Source: Haladaptatus paucihalophilus DX253 (GTDB lineage: Archaea; Halobacteriota; Halobacteria; Halobacteriales; Haladaptataceae). Taken from it: a stretch of 64,000 nt of DNA. Made by a program: the position numbers and the translations under genes. Positions 1 through 7,841 of the stretch are shown here, piece after piece (position 1 is the first letter of the stretch; every line of letters starts with the position of its first letter). The notes beneath the pieces are model-generated. The model had not been told where the DNA came from. It made no database searches and saw only the letters and a list, made by a program, of their open reading frames with translations. The DNA is taken from assembly GCF_000376445.1 (NCBI RefSeq), contig NZ_AQXI01000001.1, positions 1,954,962 to 2,018,961 on the forward strand, read 5' to 3'.

Positions 1-74
1 CCTCGTGTTGCTATCGGTGTTCGGAATGCGGTGCGGACCTCGCCGGGAAAGGAGGTGACGGCAATGGGCGGTGA
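1..74 (+). CDS. Zinc-finger microprotein, 3' part (copy 1)
   Basis: This is the C-terminal two thirds of the 36-residue protein seen whole at 27732-27842. The window edge cuts it inside codon 13. The remaining part keeps a CYRCSEC cysteine cluster. It overlaps the start of the next gene (ATG at 64). Confidence 0.5.
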   Translation, partial: SCCYRCSECGADLAGKGGDGNGR

Positions 75-735
75 GGTACTGCTCGAACAGCTCGCGGAAC
101 GCGTCGCCGACCTCGAAGCGAAGGTCGAAGCGCAGGAGGAGCGAGGCGACCGCCTCGAAGCACGCGTCGAGGAACTCGAAGACGAGAACGAACAGCTCCG
201 CGCGAAACTCGACGAACAGGAAGAACAGAACCAACGCGTGCGCGCGTCAGTTTCGCGTATCATCAACGACGTCCGCGAGTATTCGTCGGAGGACGGGAGC
301 AGCGTCGACGCAACTTCGCCGAACCTCGTGGCGGAAGCGGCGAACGTCGGCGGAGAGCTGTACGACTGCATCGAGCGGTCGAAGGAGAACGCCGGACTGC
401 TGAACTTCAAGACGAAGCGTCCCGAGTCGGCAACAGTTCAGGAAAAATATCTGAACGTCCTCGGTCGAGCGGAGGAGAAAGCACAGGAGTCGGGTGAGGA
501 CGTCGTGTATCTGAACTACCGCGAGGTAGCGACACACTACGGCTGTGCGTACAACACGGATGGGTACCGCGTGATGGAGGAAATGGACGAACGAGTGCCG
601 GGCGTTCACTACGTCGACGGCCACCTCGCTAACCCGGAGATCGACCCGACGACGAAAATCAAGGAGAAGAGCATCCGCGTCGAGTGGAACCACCCCGACC
701 TCCGCGGGTGGGTCCGCGCTCACCGGGAGGGATAG
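64..735 (+). CDS. Coiled-coil protein with C-terminal wHTH-like region (copy 1)
   Basis: This 223-residue protein is chosen to start at ATG 64 because a strong Shine-Dalgarno (ggaggtga, 49-56) sits just before it; the in-frame upstream extension lies over the preceding microprotein gene. Residues about 5-65 are a nearly uninterrupted heptad coiled coil rich in Glu, Leu and Arg. The C-terminal half (about 110-220) looks like a small helical, possibly winged-helix domain, including the stretch YLNYREVATHYG. An oligomeric DNA-binding regulator or partition-like protein is possible, but no family is recognised. A very stable hairpin follows the gene at 752-777. It is the first longer gene at the viral left end. 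Confidence 0.8.
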   Translation: MGGEVLLEQLAERVADLEAKVEAQEERGDRLEARVEELEDENEQLRAKLDEQEEQNQRVRASVSRIINDVREYSSEDGSSVDATSPNLVAEAANVGGELYDCIERSKENAGLLNFKTKRPESATVQEKYLNVLGRAEEKAQESGEDVVYLNYREVATHYGCAYNTDGYRVMEEMDERVPGVHYVDGHLANPEIDPTTKIKEKSIRVEWNHPDLRGWVRAHREG

Positions 736-751
736 ACTAGGATATCATAAT

Positions 752-777
752 ACGGGGGGTCCCGGCGGACCCCCCGT
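752..777 (+). terminator. 11-bp perfect GC hairpin after the coiled-coil gene
   Basis: The arms 752-762 (acggggggtcc) and 767-777 (ggaccccccgt) pair perfectly around a 4-base loop, 16 bp after the stop codon. No T-run follows, so it is not a classical archaeal terminator. It may block readthrough, stabilise the 3' end, or be a protein site. It is identical at 28520-28545 in copy 2. Confidence 0.5.
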
Positions 778-860
778 GAGCCACACCACACCAACCACAG
801 GCTAAAACATTCACGCTAGCCACCCTCTGTAAGCATCTATCGACTACTGCTGAGTGCGGT

Positions 861-882
861 TGTTTCTGCGGTGTTTCTGCGG
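861..882. repeat. Two direct 11-bp repeats
   Basis: The unit tgtttctgcgg occurs twice without spacing (861-871 and 872-882) in the gap between the coiled-coil gene and vapC, with a further tgcggt just upstream. This could be a small iteron-like binding site; function unknown. Copy 2 has it at 28629-28650. Confidence 0.5.
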
Positions 883-968
883 TGTGAACGAGAGATAACT
901 GGACGTTCCTCGTGTTCTTACAACGTTATAATCGCTCGACGAATTTCAACAGTTCTCGAGTAGTATCT

Positions 969-1391
969 TCAAAACGGGTCGCTCGCGGTATTGAGTCGTC
1001 GAATGTCTTCGACCACATCGAAGTCGTCGTCGAAACTGTAGACGTACTCGATACCCTCGCGTTGCATATAGGCCGTCGTCAGAGCATCGACGAACGTGAG
1101 TGACGGATACTGTCGGTAGAGCGCTTGACCGCTCGTGAAATCCGCTTTTGGCGAGCGAACGATTTCGAATCCCGCGCTCTCGATGAGAGTGTCGAGCGTA
1201 GCGATAGCGGCATCGTGTCCTGCACGCCGTCCGAGAATGTTCAAGACTTCACCGAGAACGTAGTCCGTGACGTGAGCCACCGGAAGGTCGCCGTGGTCGA
1301 TGGCCCGGACAATTTCGTTTGCTCGGTCGTGGTATTGGTCGCGGGCTAATCGCTGTCCGATGAGAATATTCGAATCGACGACAACCGGCAT
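969..1391 (-). CDS. vapC: PIN-domain toxin VapC (copy 1)
   Basis: A 140-residue PIN-domain ribonuclease, the normal length for VapC. The acidic metal-binding residues are visible: Asp6 in VVVDSN, Glu48 in LGEVL, Asp102 in TFVDAL, and an Asp cluster at 121-125 (FDDDFD). PIN toxins cleave tRNA or rRNA when free of antitoxin. The start codon overlaps the antitoxin stop by one base, so the two are translationally coupled, antitoxin first. In a provirus the pair would penalise loss of the element or act against other viruses. Function follows from the family. Confidence 0.9.
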   Translation of the reverse strand: MPVVVDSNILIGQRLARDQYHDRANEIVRAIDHGDLPVAHVTDYVLGEVLNILGRRAGHDAAIATLDTLIESAGFEIVRSPKADFTSGQALYRQYPSLTFVDALTTAYMQREGIEYVYSFDDDFDVVEDIRRLNTASDPF

Positions 1392-1639
1392 TAGAACGCC
1401 CCGAACTCCTTCTCCAATTCGACTGCATTCGTCTCTTCGCCGATGTCTACCGGTTCGAGGTCATCAAACGCTCCAAATCGCTGCTTTACCACTTCGACAG
1501 TCAGGTTTTCCTCGTCGTCGAGTCGCCATCGAAGTTTATCGCCGGGTTCGTTGTACACTGCTTCCCGAATCTGGGACGGCACGGTCACCGAATGACCGTC
1601 ATTAACCGTGGTCTCGTCGGTGACTTGGTTGCTTGCCAT
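1391..1639 (-). CDS. vapB: AbrB/MazE-type antitoxin VapB (copy 1, altered patch)
   Basis: An 82-residue antitoxin. The N-terminal half is an AbrB/SpoVT-type swapped-hairpin DNA-binding domain (GHSVTVPSQIR...PGDKLRW) and the acidic C-terminal tail would wrap the toxin. It directly precedes vapC. Copy 1 reads REAVYNEPGDK where copy 2 reads RDALDIEPGDK; the copy 2 form fits the usual family pattern. The altered bases in copy 1 match a host gene exactly over 1548-1568 (see findings). Whether the copy 1 protein still folds and binds is open. Confidence 0.88.
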   Translation of the reverse strand: MASNQVTDETTVNDGHSVTVPSQIREAVYNEPGDKLRWRLDDEENLTVEVVKQRFGAFDDLEPVDIGEETNAVELEKEFGAF

Positions 1640-1688
1640 AACAGAAGATTATCTTTCGTAGTCAAAAAGTCTATTGCAGACCGTAGAC

Positions 1689-1937
1689 TCACTCGTTGAC
1701 TTGTACTCTCGATTCGACCCGGTATTCGAGCGTTACCCGTGGTGTACTCAGAATCTCCGCTAGTTCTGCCGTCATATCTGGGTGGTCGGCAGCTCGTTCG
1801 AGATTCTTCATCATCCGTCGGGTAAACTCCGCACTCGCATCGAGGCCTTTGCTCCTCGTCGATTCGCCGAGTAATTCACCAGCTTGGTCGTAGAGATCTT
1901 TCCGATACTCGTACTTTCCATCCGACTTGATTCGCAT
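1689..1937 (-). CDS. Small haloarchaeal protein, DUF7692-like (copy 1)
   Basis: An 82-residue protein from ATG 1937. An upstream in-frame ATG adds nine residues that look non-coding. It opens MRIKSDGKYEYRKDL and has a central helical stretch (EFTRRMMKNLERAADHPDM) and a beta-rich end (RVTLEYRVESRV). It resembles small haloarchaeal proteins I recall as DUF7692, which are common near mobile elements, but this is from memory. It sits upstream of vapBC on the same strand with a 49-bp gap. A TATA-like stretch at 1997-2004 lies about 60 bp before the start. Confidence 0.65.
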   Translation of the reverse strand: MRIKSDGKYEYRKDLYDQAGELLGESTRSKGLDASAEFTRRMMKNLERAADHPDMTAELAEILSTPRVTLEYRVESRVQVNE

Positions 1938-2476
1938 AGCTGATATTGCACATCGGGGTGACAAAGACGTTCTGCTGGGGGTACTGAAACCGCGTCAGTA
2001 TATATGGGGAAGTGGATTTGGGATTTCTCACAGGTATACTCCGCGACTCACTCTGTTCTCGACCGACGAATTTTGCACATTGCCTTCGCTCTCTGATGTG
2101 CAATTCGAGGAATCGATTTTCGTCGGCGTGAAACCGGGAGTAGTCTCGCGTAAATTGTCCTCTTGGAGATGAAAACTAAGTTATATATAAAAACAAATCA
2201 CATAGGTAATAAAGAAGATTAAAGTTCATCATTCTTACATTTTACCCACCATTAGTTTTGAAGCAACCAATAAATGATAATCATCCAATAATTCCTGCGA
2301 GTTTTGTAGTAGTTGTCTTTCAAAATATAGGATCTGATTTTCATAACTGGTACTTGAAGTAGCTGTATCTATTGATTTATAATGTTTACATATAAAATAA
2401 TTAGTACTATAAATATTGTCTCTGACAAATTTTCAATGGGTAAGATTTAAGATGTCTATACCTGAGTGAAGAGTGT
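1938..2476. other. AT-rich intergenic region
   Basis: There is no convincing gene here. The region holds the probable promoter of the small minus-strand gene (TATA-like run near 2000), then from about 2165 a sharply AT-rich stretch with TATA-like sequences near 2180 and 2405 that may serve the exported-protein gene at 2477. The GC drop marks the left edge of an AT-rich island. Copy 2 equivalent: 29706-30244. Confidence 0.5.
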
Positions 2477-3466
2477 ATGCCTAGAAAAAAAACAGAATCG
2501 GAAGGTAATACATCCAGTAGAGCAGAAGGAAGGAGGCAATTTCTTAAGAAGACAGGAACATTGGGAGCAACGATTTCAACAGGAGTGGTAGGGCTAAGTG
2601 GAATTTCTATAGCTAGACCAATTGGACCAGATGACCCAAAAGCACACTCAACACACCAGACACGTGACCTAGGAAGCCATTATTATTATGATGAGCGCAT
2701 TGTCGATACAGGATCACGCGTTGAATTCGTTGATTCTACTTTCTTAGCTGGAAAGTGGAATTTTGTCTATAGGACAAGTGCCGCTACATACTCCATTGAT
2801 CATAAACCAAGCACTGATGAGTCTAAAAAAGCAGGAGTTATAACCGGCGGTGAAGGATTCACAATAAAAGAATTAGATAATCCTCGACAGGTTAGTACTT
2901 CCATTTCTGGAAATGCAGATTGGGGACTCGGTGTGAAATCCCCAAATAACTACAATAATAATTGGAGTAATGCCGCCAAAAATACCATAACAGCACTAAT
3001 TTCCTACTTTAGCCCAGCTGTAGGAGCAATAGCTACTGCTGCTCAGATTGTCAATTATTGGAAGGAAGCTGCAAAGCCTACTGGATCACATGCAGATGTC
3101 GTCGGAAACTACTGGAACTTCTGGGATCCCAGCGGTGCCAAGACCGATTCACTTGGACACTACGTCGAATATACGCACAAAGTCCCTCCAAGAGAAGAGT
3201 ATGGGAAGGATTACTTTGATTCAACAATAAGGAATTCCCAAAATAACAATATGAATCAGATAGATAATTATGTGAAAACTTTCGGATTGTCAATGTATAT
3301 CAATTCAAGTCCAAATAATATGTCTACATCTGAGCAGAAAAAATACGGGGTCGAAAAAGTTCCTGCAGCAAAATCAAGGGCAGCTATGCTATCTGATCAG
3401 GAACTTGACCCTGACGAACCAGTATACATTGCAAGAAATCCAACTGTAAAGATAGAAGAACTATAG
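2477..3466 (+). CDS. Tat-exported protein with hydrophobic segment, possible toxin (copy 1)
   Basis: A 329-residue protein with an N-terminal twin-arginine signal (RRQFLKK at 19-25, then a Gly/Ser/Val-rich hydrophobic stretch to about 46), so it is exported folded. The mature part is rich in Asn, Ser, Lys and Tyr and AT-rich in codon use, unlike the virion genes. A hydrophobic or amphipathic segment lies at about 173-193 (ALISYFSPAVGAIATAAQIV). It ends 1 bp from the stop of a convergent lipoprotein gene. No family is recognised. A secreted membrane-active factor, with the lipoprotein as partner or immunity protein, is a guess from layout only. Confidence 0.8.
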   Translation: MPRKKTESEGNTSSRAEGRRQFLKKTGTLGATISTGVVGLSGISIARPIGPDDPKAHSTHQTRDLGSHYYYDERIVDTGSRVEFVDSTFLAGKWNFVYRTSAATYSIDHKPSTDESKKAGVITGGEGFTIKELDNPRQVSTSISGNADWGLGVKSPNNYNNNWSNAAKNTITALISYFSPAVGAIATAAQIVNYWKEAAKPTGSHADVVGNYWNFWDPSGAKTDSLGHYVEYTHKVPPREEYGKDYFDSTIRNSQNNNMNQIDNYVKTFGLSMYINSSPNNMSTSEQKKYGVEKVPAAKSRAAMLSDQELDPDEPVYIARNPTVKIEEL

Positions 3467-3467
3467 T

Positions 3468-3887
3468 TCACTCACCACATTTCTCAACATAAATACTGGT
3501 TTCATTGGAGTCATGAATGAGAACATCAACATAGGAGCACTTCGTAGGAGATAGTTTTCCAACATTTACTGCAGATTTATTGCCGTTCTCTACATTTTCT
3601 ATAGTGAGTTCATAATCACCTGGTTTCTTAGGTAGGTCTGTAATTACCGTTGGTTGAGCTTTTACGCCGTCTTCATGCTTTACGGTATATACTTTATTTA
3701 TGATCTCATCCCCATCATATTTCAGTGTCAATCTAACATCCGTGTTATCAAATTCTTTTAGGCTTACTAGTCTTATACGAGTTAGACGGACCCCGTTGTT
3801 AGGTGTAGTCTGAGAGCATCCAGTAAGTATAAAAGTAGCTCCAAAAGGCAGAAGAGTTTTCATGAAATTTCGGCGCTGGAAGGGCAT
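3468..3887 (-). CDS. Tat lipoprotein (copy 1)
   Basis: A 139-residue lipoprotein. It has a twin arginine at residues 5-6 (QRRNFMK) and a lipobox LTGC with Cys24 as the lipid-anchored residue, typical of haloarchaeal Tat lipoproteins. The mature part looks like a single beta-sandwich (alternating hydrophobic strands; GDYELTIENV) with two further Cys, near residues 118 and 137, that could form a disulfide. It is convergent with the exported protein at 2477-3466 with a 1-bp gap. It is AT-rich. It could be a receptor-blocking or immunity lipoprotein; not established. Confidence 0.8.
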   Translation of the reverse strand: MPFQRRNFMKTLLPFGATFILTGCSQTTPNNGVRLTRIRLVSLKEFDNTDVRLTLKYDGDEIINKVYTVKHEDGVKAQPTVITDLPKKPGDYELTIENVENGNKSAVNVGKLSPTKCSYVDVLIHDSNETSIYVEKCGE

Positions 3888-4127
3888 TACTATGCCAATA
3901 GCTACTCAATGAACATAAACGCATCTACATCGTTAATCTCGACCATGTACTCTAAAAATACACTCTAATCTATAAGTTCCAATTTACTAAATAATTATGT
4001 TTATATAATATTTATATTAAATAAATTATGATTATGGAATATCGAACAACATCCTCCTACAATTTTGGATAAAAGGACAGAATGATGAATTCATGCCAAC
4101 TAGTTTCTGTAACAGAATTAATAGGGG

Positions 4128-4433
4128 CTAGAACAAACCTAAGACTTTCCCAACAGCACTACTCCCCGCGAGTAGCCCCACCACCCATTTCCCGCCACGA
4201 TAGAGGAAACGAAAACGTATCGACCACGGCTCGATCTCCTCGACCCGGGACTCGATATCGTCCATCTCTTCGTTTAACGACGTGTCGATACGTTCGAGGA
4301 CGTCGGTTGTGTGGTCTAGTTTCTCCTCGACCCGCGCCATCCGTTCGGCGAGTTGCGTGTTCGAGGGGATTCCGGGGTTGATCATCGTCGATTCAGTACC
4401 GCTCCGTTCCGAGTTGGGAGAGTCAGAAGTCAT
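4128..4433 (-). CDS. Coiled-coil protein with C-terminal membrane segment (copy 1)
   Basis: A 101-residue protein, last gene of the virion operon. Its ATG overlaps the stop of the spike-like gene by four bases. Residues about 25-70 form an amphipathic coil (LAERMARVEEKLDHTTDVLE...), followed by a hydrophobic C-terminal segment (WVVGLLAGSSAVGKVLG). The layout recalls phage XhlA or holin-like accessory proteins, or a small membrane-anchored virion protein. No sequence family is recognised. Confidence 0.75.
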   Translation of the reverse strand: MTSDSPNSERSGTESTMINPGIPSNTQLAERMARVEEKLDHTTDVLERIDTSLNEEMDDIESRVEEIEPWSIRFRFLYRGGKWVVGLLAGSSAVGKVLGLF

Positions 4434-5977
4434 TGCATCGAGAAACCGTTTGTTCTACTGCCGAAGATTACGTCCTCAGTCGTATCCAAACCGCCCAGTC
4501 CTGCATCGTGTGGCCGAAGCGTCGTCCCACCGCTCTCCTCGCCGAAGATGTCGGCCGCGACCAGCACCATCGGGTATGGCGTCCGCGCGTCGAGCACGAG
4601 CGCCAGCGGGGGCACGCCAGCCTCTCGCAACCGCCGGACTGTCGCCCGCTTCGTCGGACGGCCGTCGACGGCCGCCTGTGCTTTTGCTCCCGTCATCGTC
4701 TTCCCAACGTCCGTTGCGGTCATCGTCGTACTGTCCGGCGTCGTCAGGGAGTACACACTGTTTCCTATCGGCCAGTACGGTGCGAACAACTCGACCACTG
4801 GAGCCACGGATCGATAGGTGTCGTTCGTCAAGGTCGATACCGCGGTCGAAACTGGCTGTTCGAGCGCCGCGAGATACGTCGAATCCATCGGCTCGAACGC
4901 GGCAGTCGTGATGTCGGTCCGGCTGAGTGGATAGCGTGCATCCATTGCGACCAGCGCCCCGATCTTGGGAGAGAGGTGAGCCGCCATGTGTGTTCCAGTC
5001 GTGAGGCGGGCTAGTTCGACAAGAGACGCGGGAAGCGTCGTTTGGCGATGTGCCCCCGTCGTGACCGTCTCGAACTTCCTCAGACGGATGTCCGGTGAGG
5101 ACGGAACGCGACGGGCCGAACCGGGGAAAACGGTGCGCTCGATGTCGAACGCCTCCCGACGGGCCGCGTCGTTGTGTTCGATAGCGCCGTTGAAGACCTG
5201 CTGTTGGTGCACACCAAGGGTACGTGGCTTGCTGTCTACAGAGGCAATCGGCATTAAGCGCACGAGATCGAGGACGGATACGACATCCCTAATTGGATTA
5301 CCGATCTGCTGCTCCGAAGTTGCCGTTGCTTCACTGCTTGGTTTGCTTGTGAGCTTCGCTGAAGTGTACCGGTCCGGTGTCGTTGTTGCTTCGACGTTCG
5401 GCGAACTGATCGTTGGTTGGTCGGTGTGTGTAGCGGTAGTGGTCGTCGCGTAGGCGTGCGGTGTACCGACTGTTCGGGCCTGCTGATACGGTCCGATTGA
5501 GTCGTCAACGACCGGCCACGAGAAGGTGAAATTGTCGATGAAGAGGTCTGTTTTACCGTGGTCGCCAGACCCGCACGGACCAGATGGGTCCACCCGAAAT
5601 TCGACTTCGACCGTCCCGGAGACATCAAGCGACTTCGTGGTCGATCCGCTTTTCGTCGTAGCTTTCCCTCTCGGAATCTCATAAAGGTAGGTTTCAACAT
5701 CATCGACGTAAACCGCAAATCTCGGCCTTTCGTACCAGTAATCGGTTTCAGTACGCCAATCAAATGAGAACGTCACCTGACCGCGCTGGTTGCCAAGATT
5801 ACGCCGGGCTTTCGCCCAGTGACATTTGTAATCATGAACCCGCATTTCGGTACCGGGGTTGGTGACGCTTCCCTTCTCAGCGCTATCAGTCGTCCAGCCA
5901 TCGAGATTCCCATCATCGAAGTCGTCACTCAGCGTATTCCCACTGATCACCGCACCGTCTGCTGGTGGTGCCGTCAT
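4430..5977 (-). CDS. Spike-like virion protein, VP6 position (copy 1)
   Basis: A 515-residue protein. Residues about 15-155 look like a beta-sandwich carbohydrate-binding fold (DDFDDGNLDGW at the start, FIDNFTF at the end), as in LamG or concanavalin-like modules. A Thr/Ser-rich linker (about 165-235) and a long C-terminal region follow. From memory, the gene after VP3 in SH1 is VP6, and VP3/VP6 form the vertex spikes; by position and domain type this is the receptor-binding spike candidate. Sequence identity to VP6 is not claimed. The operon neighbours overlap it or lie close by. Confidence 0.75.
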   Translation of the reverse strand: MTAPPADGAVISGNTLSDDFDDGNLDGWTTDSAEKGSVTNPGTEMRVHDYKCHWAKARRNLGNQRGQVTFSFDWRTETDYWYERPRFAVYVDDVETYLYEIPRGKATTKSGSTTKSLDVSGTVEVEFRVDPSGPCGSGDHGKTDLFIDNFTFSWPVVDDSIGPYQQARTVGTPHAYATTTTATHTDQPTISSPNVEATTTPDRYTSAKLTSKPSSEATATSEQQIGNPIRDVVSVLDLVRLMPIASVDSKPRTLGVHQQQVFNGAIEHNDAARREAFDIERTVFPGSARRVPSSPDIRLRKFETVTTGAHRQTTLPASLVELARLTTGTHMAAHLSPKIGALVAMDARYPLSRTDITTAAFEPMDSTYLAALEQPVSTAVSTLTNDTYRSVAPVVELFAPYWPIGNSVYSLTTPDSTTMTATDVGKTMTGAKAQAAVDGRPTKRATVRRLREAGVPPLALVLDARTPYPMVLVAADIFGEESGGTTLRPHDAGLGGLDTTEDVIFGSRTNGFSMQ

Positions 5978-5997
5978 AGATGGAACACAGAGCGGGG

Positions 5998-6921
5998 TCA
6001 GTCCATCCGTAAGGCGATAGAGAGGTTGCTATGCCGTTTCAGGACGGTATAGACGCCCGCACCGCCCGCGTCCTGCACCTCGTCCTTGTGTCCCGTCGAA
6101 CTGCCCGACCGGTCCTCGACCCAATTATCGAAGTCGCCGATCACCGTGTCTTCGCCCTCGACGTTCCGATACTGGCGCGAGGAAACGACCGAGTTCGTCA
6201 GTGGGTAGTTGTCGAACGCCGCATCGGGATTGACGTGCCCGTGAGCGGGTTGGTCGTTGTTCCCGACGTGGTGTTCGTACCGGTTGTTACCGTTGTAGTT
6301 CGAGTTATTGTTGAACCAGCCAGACGCCGACATATGGACGGCTTTGAGCCCGTTGTTGGTATCACCGAAGCCAAGCGCCCATCCGGCTTCCCGTTCGTCC
6401 GCGGCCGTGTAATCCCATGCACGGTTCACCTTACCGACACCGAGGAAGAGCTCGCCGTCGTCACCGTCGGCGATTTCGCGCTGCCAGTAGAGCTGAAAAC
6501 CCTTCTCGTCAGTGTAGTCCAGCCAGTAGGACCCGGAATCCGCCATCTGCATGGCGAAATCCACGTCGACATTCGTCTTCGGGTAGGCGACCGCACTTTC
6601 CGCGAAGTCGGTGGTGTACGTCGGATAGTTCTGCCCGGTCTGTGCCGGGTCGAACTGATAGCGGTCCGTCCACTGTTCGTTCGCGGCGTCCCACGCTGGC
6701 CCGTGCTGAAGCACCAGTCCGCCGAGGTCCGACTCTACGCCGATGTAGATGTCCTCGGTCGGGGTCGAACTCGTCAGGACGAAGTAGTCGCCCTTGGCGA
6801 GTTGGGCTGCGCCACCACTCGAATCGTCTTTAATCGTCCAGTTCGCCTGCCCGCCGACTTTATCGCGCACGTCGGCCAGCATCGTTCCGTAATCCGCCTG
6901 AATTGCGTCGTCAAAGGTCAT
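5998..6921 (-). CDS. Virion protein, VP3-like by position (copy 1)
   Basis: A 307-residue protein from ATG 6921. The in-frame upstream extension overlaps the preceding gene and reads like a shadow. It has no membrane segment or signal, is rich in Asp, Asn, Gly, Tyr and Trp, and is probably all-beta (YDSGSYWLDYTDEKGFQLYWQ-like strands, 150-180). It occupies the VP3 slot of the SH1 order and has similar length (about 340 in SH1, from memory). Likely part of the spike or vertex complex with the next gene. Function by context. Confidence 0.7.
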   Translation of the reverse strand: MTFDDAIQADYGTMLADVRDKVGGQANWTIKDDSSGGAAQLAKGDYFVLTSSTPTEDIYIGVESDLGGLVLQHGPAWDAANEQWTDRYQFDPAQTGQNYPTYTTDFAESAVAYPKTNVDVDFAMQMADSGSYWLDYTDEKGFQLYWQREIADGDDGELFLGVGKVNRAWDYTAADEREAGWALGFGDTNNGLKAVHMSASGWFNNNSNYNGNNRYEHHVGNNDQPAHGHVNPDAAFDNYPLTNSVVSSRQYRNVEGEDTVIGDFDNWVEDRSGSSTGHKDEVQDAGGAGVYTVLKRHSNLSIALRMD

Positions 6922-6944
6922 AGGTCTAAGAGAGAAAGCCGCCG

Positions 6945-7370
6945 TTAGGCGAACGCCTGCACCTCGATTTTCGGGGTGTTCGTCGCGCTCGCGGCGGCCT
7001 GAATCCAAATCGTTTCCGTGTCGATACCGTTGTCGCCACCCAGCGAGTAGGGCGACTCCTGCTCATCCGGCCGAATCTTCGCCCCCTGCGTCGAACCGGA
7101 CGGGTCGACCGGGCAGATATTCACGTCGTCGGTCGTTCGGACCGTCACCGTCTTCGCCCGAAAGCCGAACTCGATGGGTTCCCACGTCCCCTTCTCCTCG
7201 GTGTACTCGTCGTCGAGCGGCTTGCGGTCGGTCCCGGTCGAGAACCAGTGAACGCTCGTGGTCCCGTCGACGCTCGCGTCGCTCGCGCCGACGTCGTTGG
7301 CGACAAGGGTTCGAATCGTGCGTAGCTCGGCAAGGATGTCGTCGAAGACGTCGGGAATGGTGAAGCCCAT
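6945..7370 (-). CDS. Virion protein, VP9-like by position (copy 1)
   Basis: A 141-residue protein that starts one base before the stop of the VP10-like gene. An N-terminal amphipathic helix (IPDVFDDILAELRTIRTL) is followed by a beta-rich domain (WEPIEFGFRAKTVTVRTTDDV) of the kind found in small capsid-associated or cement proteins. Length and position correspond to SH1 VP9 (about 149 residues, from memory). No catalytic motif. Confidence 0.7.
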   Translation of the reverse strand: MGFTIPDVFDDILAELRTIRTLVANDVGASDASVDGTTSVHWFSTGTDRKPLDDEYTEEKGTWEPIEFGFRAKTVTVRTTDDVNICPVDPSGSTQGAKIRPDEQESPYSLGGDNGIDTETIWIQAAASATNTPKIEVQAFA

Positions 7371-7841
7371 CTACTCGTCCCCCAGTGTGAACTTGAGCAC
7401 GAACGCCAGCACGACGAGCGCGACGATTGTCGTCTGCATGTCGTCGAACAGGCCGCCCGAAGCCCCGTTCGAGTCGTTCGAATCGGGGGTTTGCGTCTTG
7501 AGGAACTGGTTCGCCATCTCCTGTTTCAGCGACGGCGGCAGGTCCGAATCGACGATGTTCGAGAGCGTGTCACTCGCGGCCTGTTTCTGGCCTGCGATGG
7601 CCTTCGCCTTCTGGACGTCTTGATGCTGCCAGATGAGCGCCCCGCTGCCGATGGCTCCGACGGAGCCGACGGCCGCGATGGGTTTCCAACCGATTTCGAC
7701 CGCCTCGTCTCCGAGTTTCGCCGCCTCGTCCAGCGACTTCGCGGCCGTGCTCAGCCCCACGTCGTCGATGTAGCGCATGGCCTTCGCGGCCGTAACGCCG
7801 AGTTCGTCCGAGAGTTTCATTGCGACTTCGAGTTTCCCCAT
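7371..7841 (-). CDS. Membrane virion protein, VP10-like by position (copy 1)
   Basis: A 156-residue protein with two hydrophobic segments: about residues 54-72 (AAVGSVGAIGSGALIW) and the C-terminus (TIVALVVLAFVLKFTLG, about 138-154). The start codon overlaps the stop of the VP2-like gene by one base. SH1 VP10 is a membrane protein of about this size at the same place in the operon (from memory). It probably sits in the internal lipid membrane of the virion. Confidence 0.75.
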   Translation of the reverse strand: MGKLEVAMKLSDELGVTAAKAMRYIDDVGLSTAAKSLDEAAKLGDEAVEIGWKPIAAVGSVGAIGSGALIWQHQDVQKAKAIAGQKQAASDTLSNIVDSDLPPSLKQEMANQFLKTQTPDSNDSNGASGGLFDDMQTTIVALVVLAFVLKFTLGDE

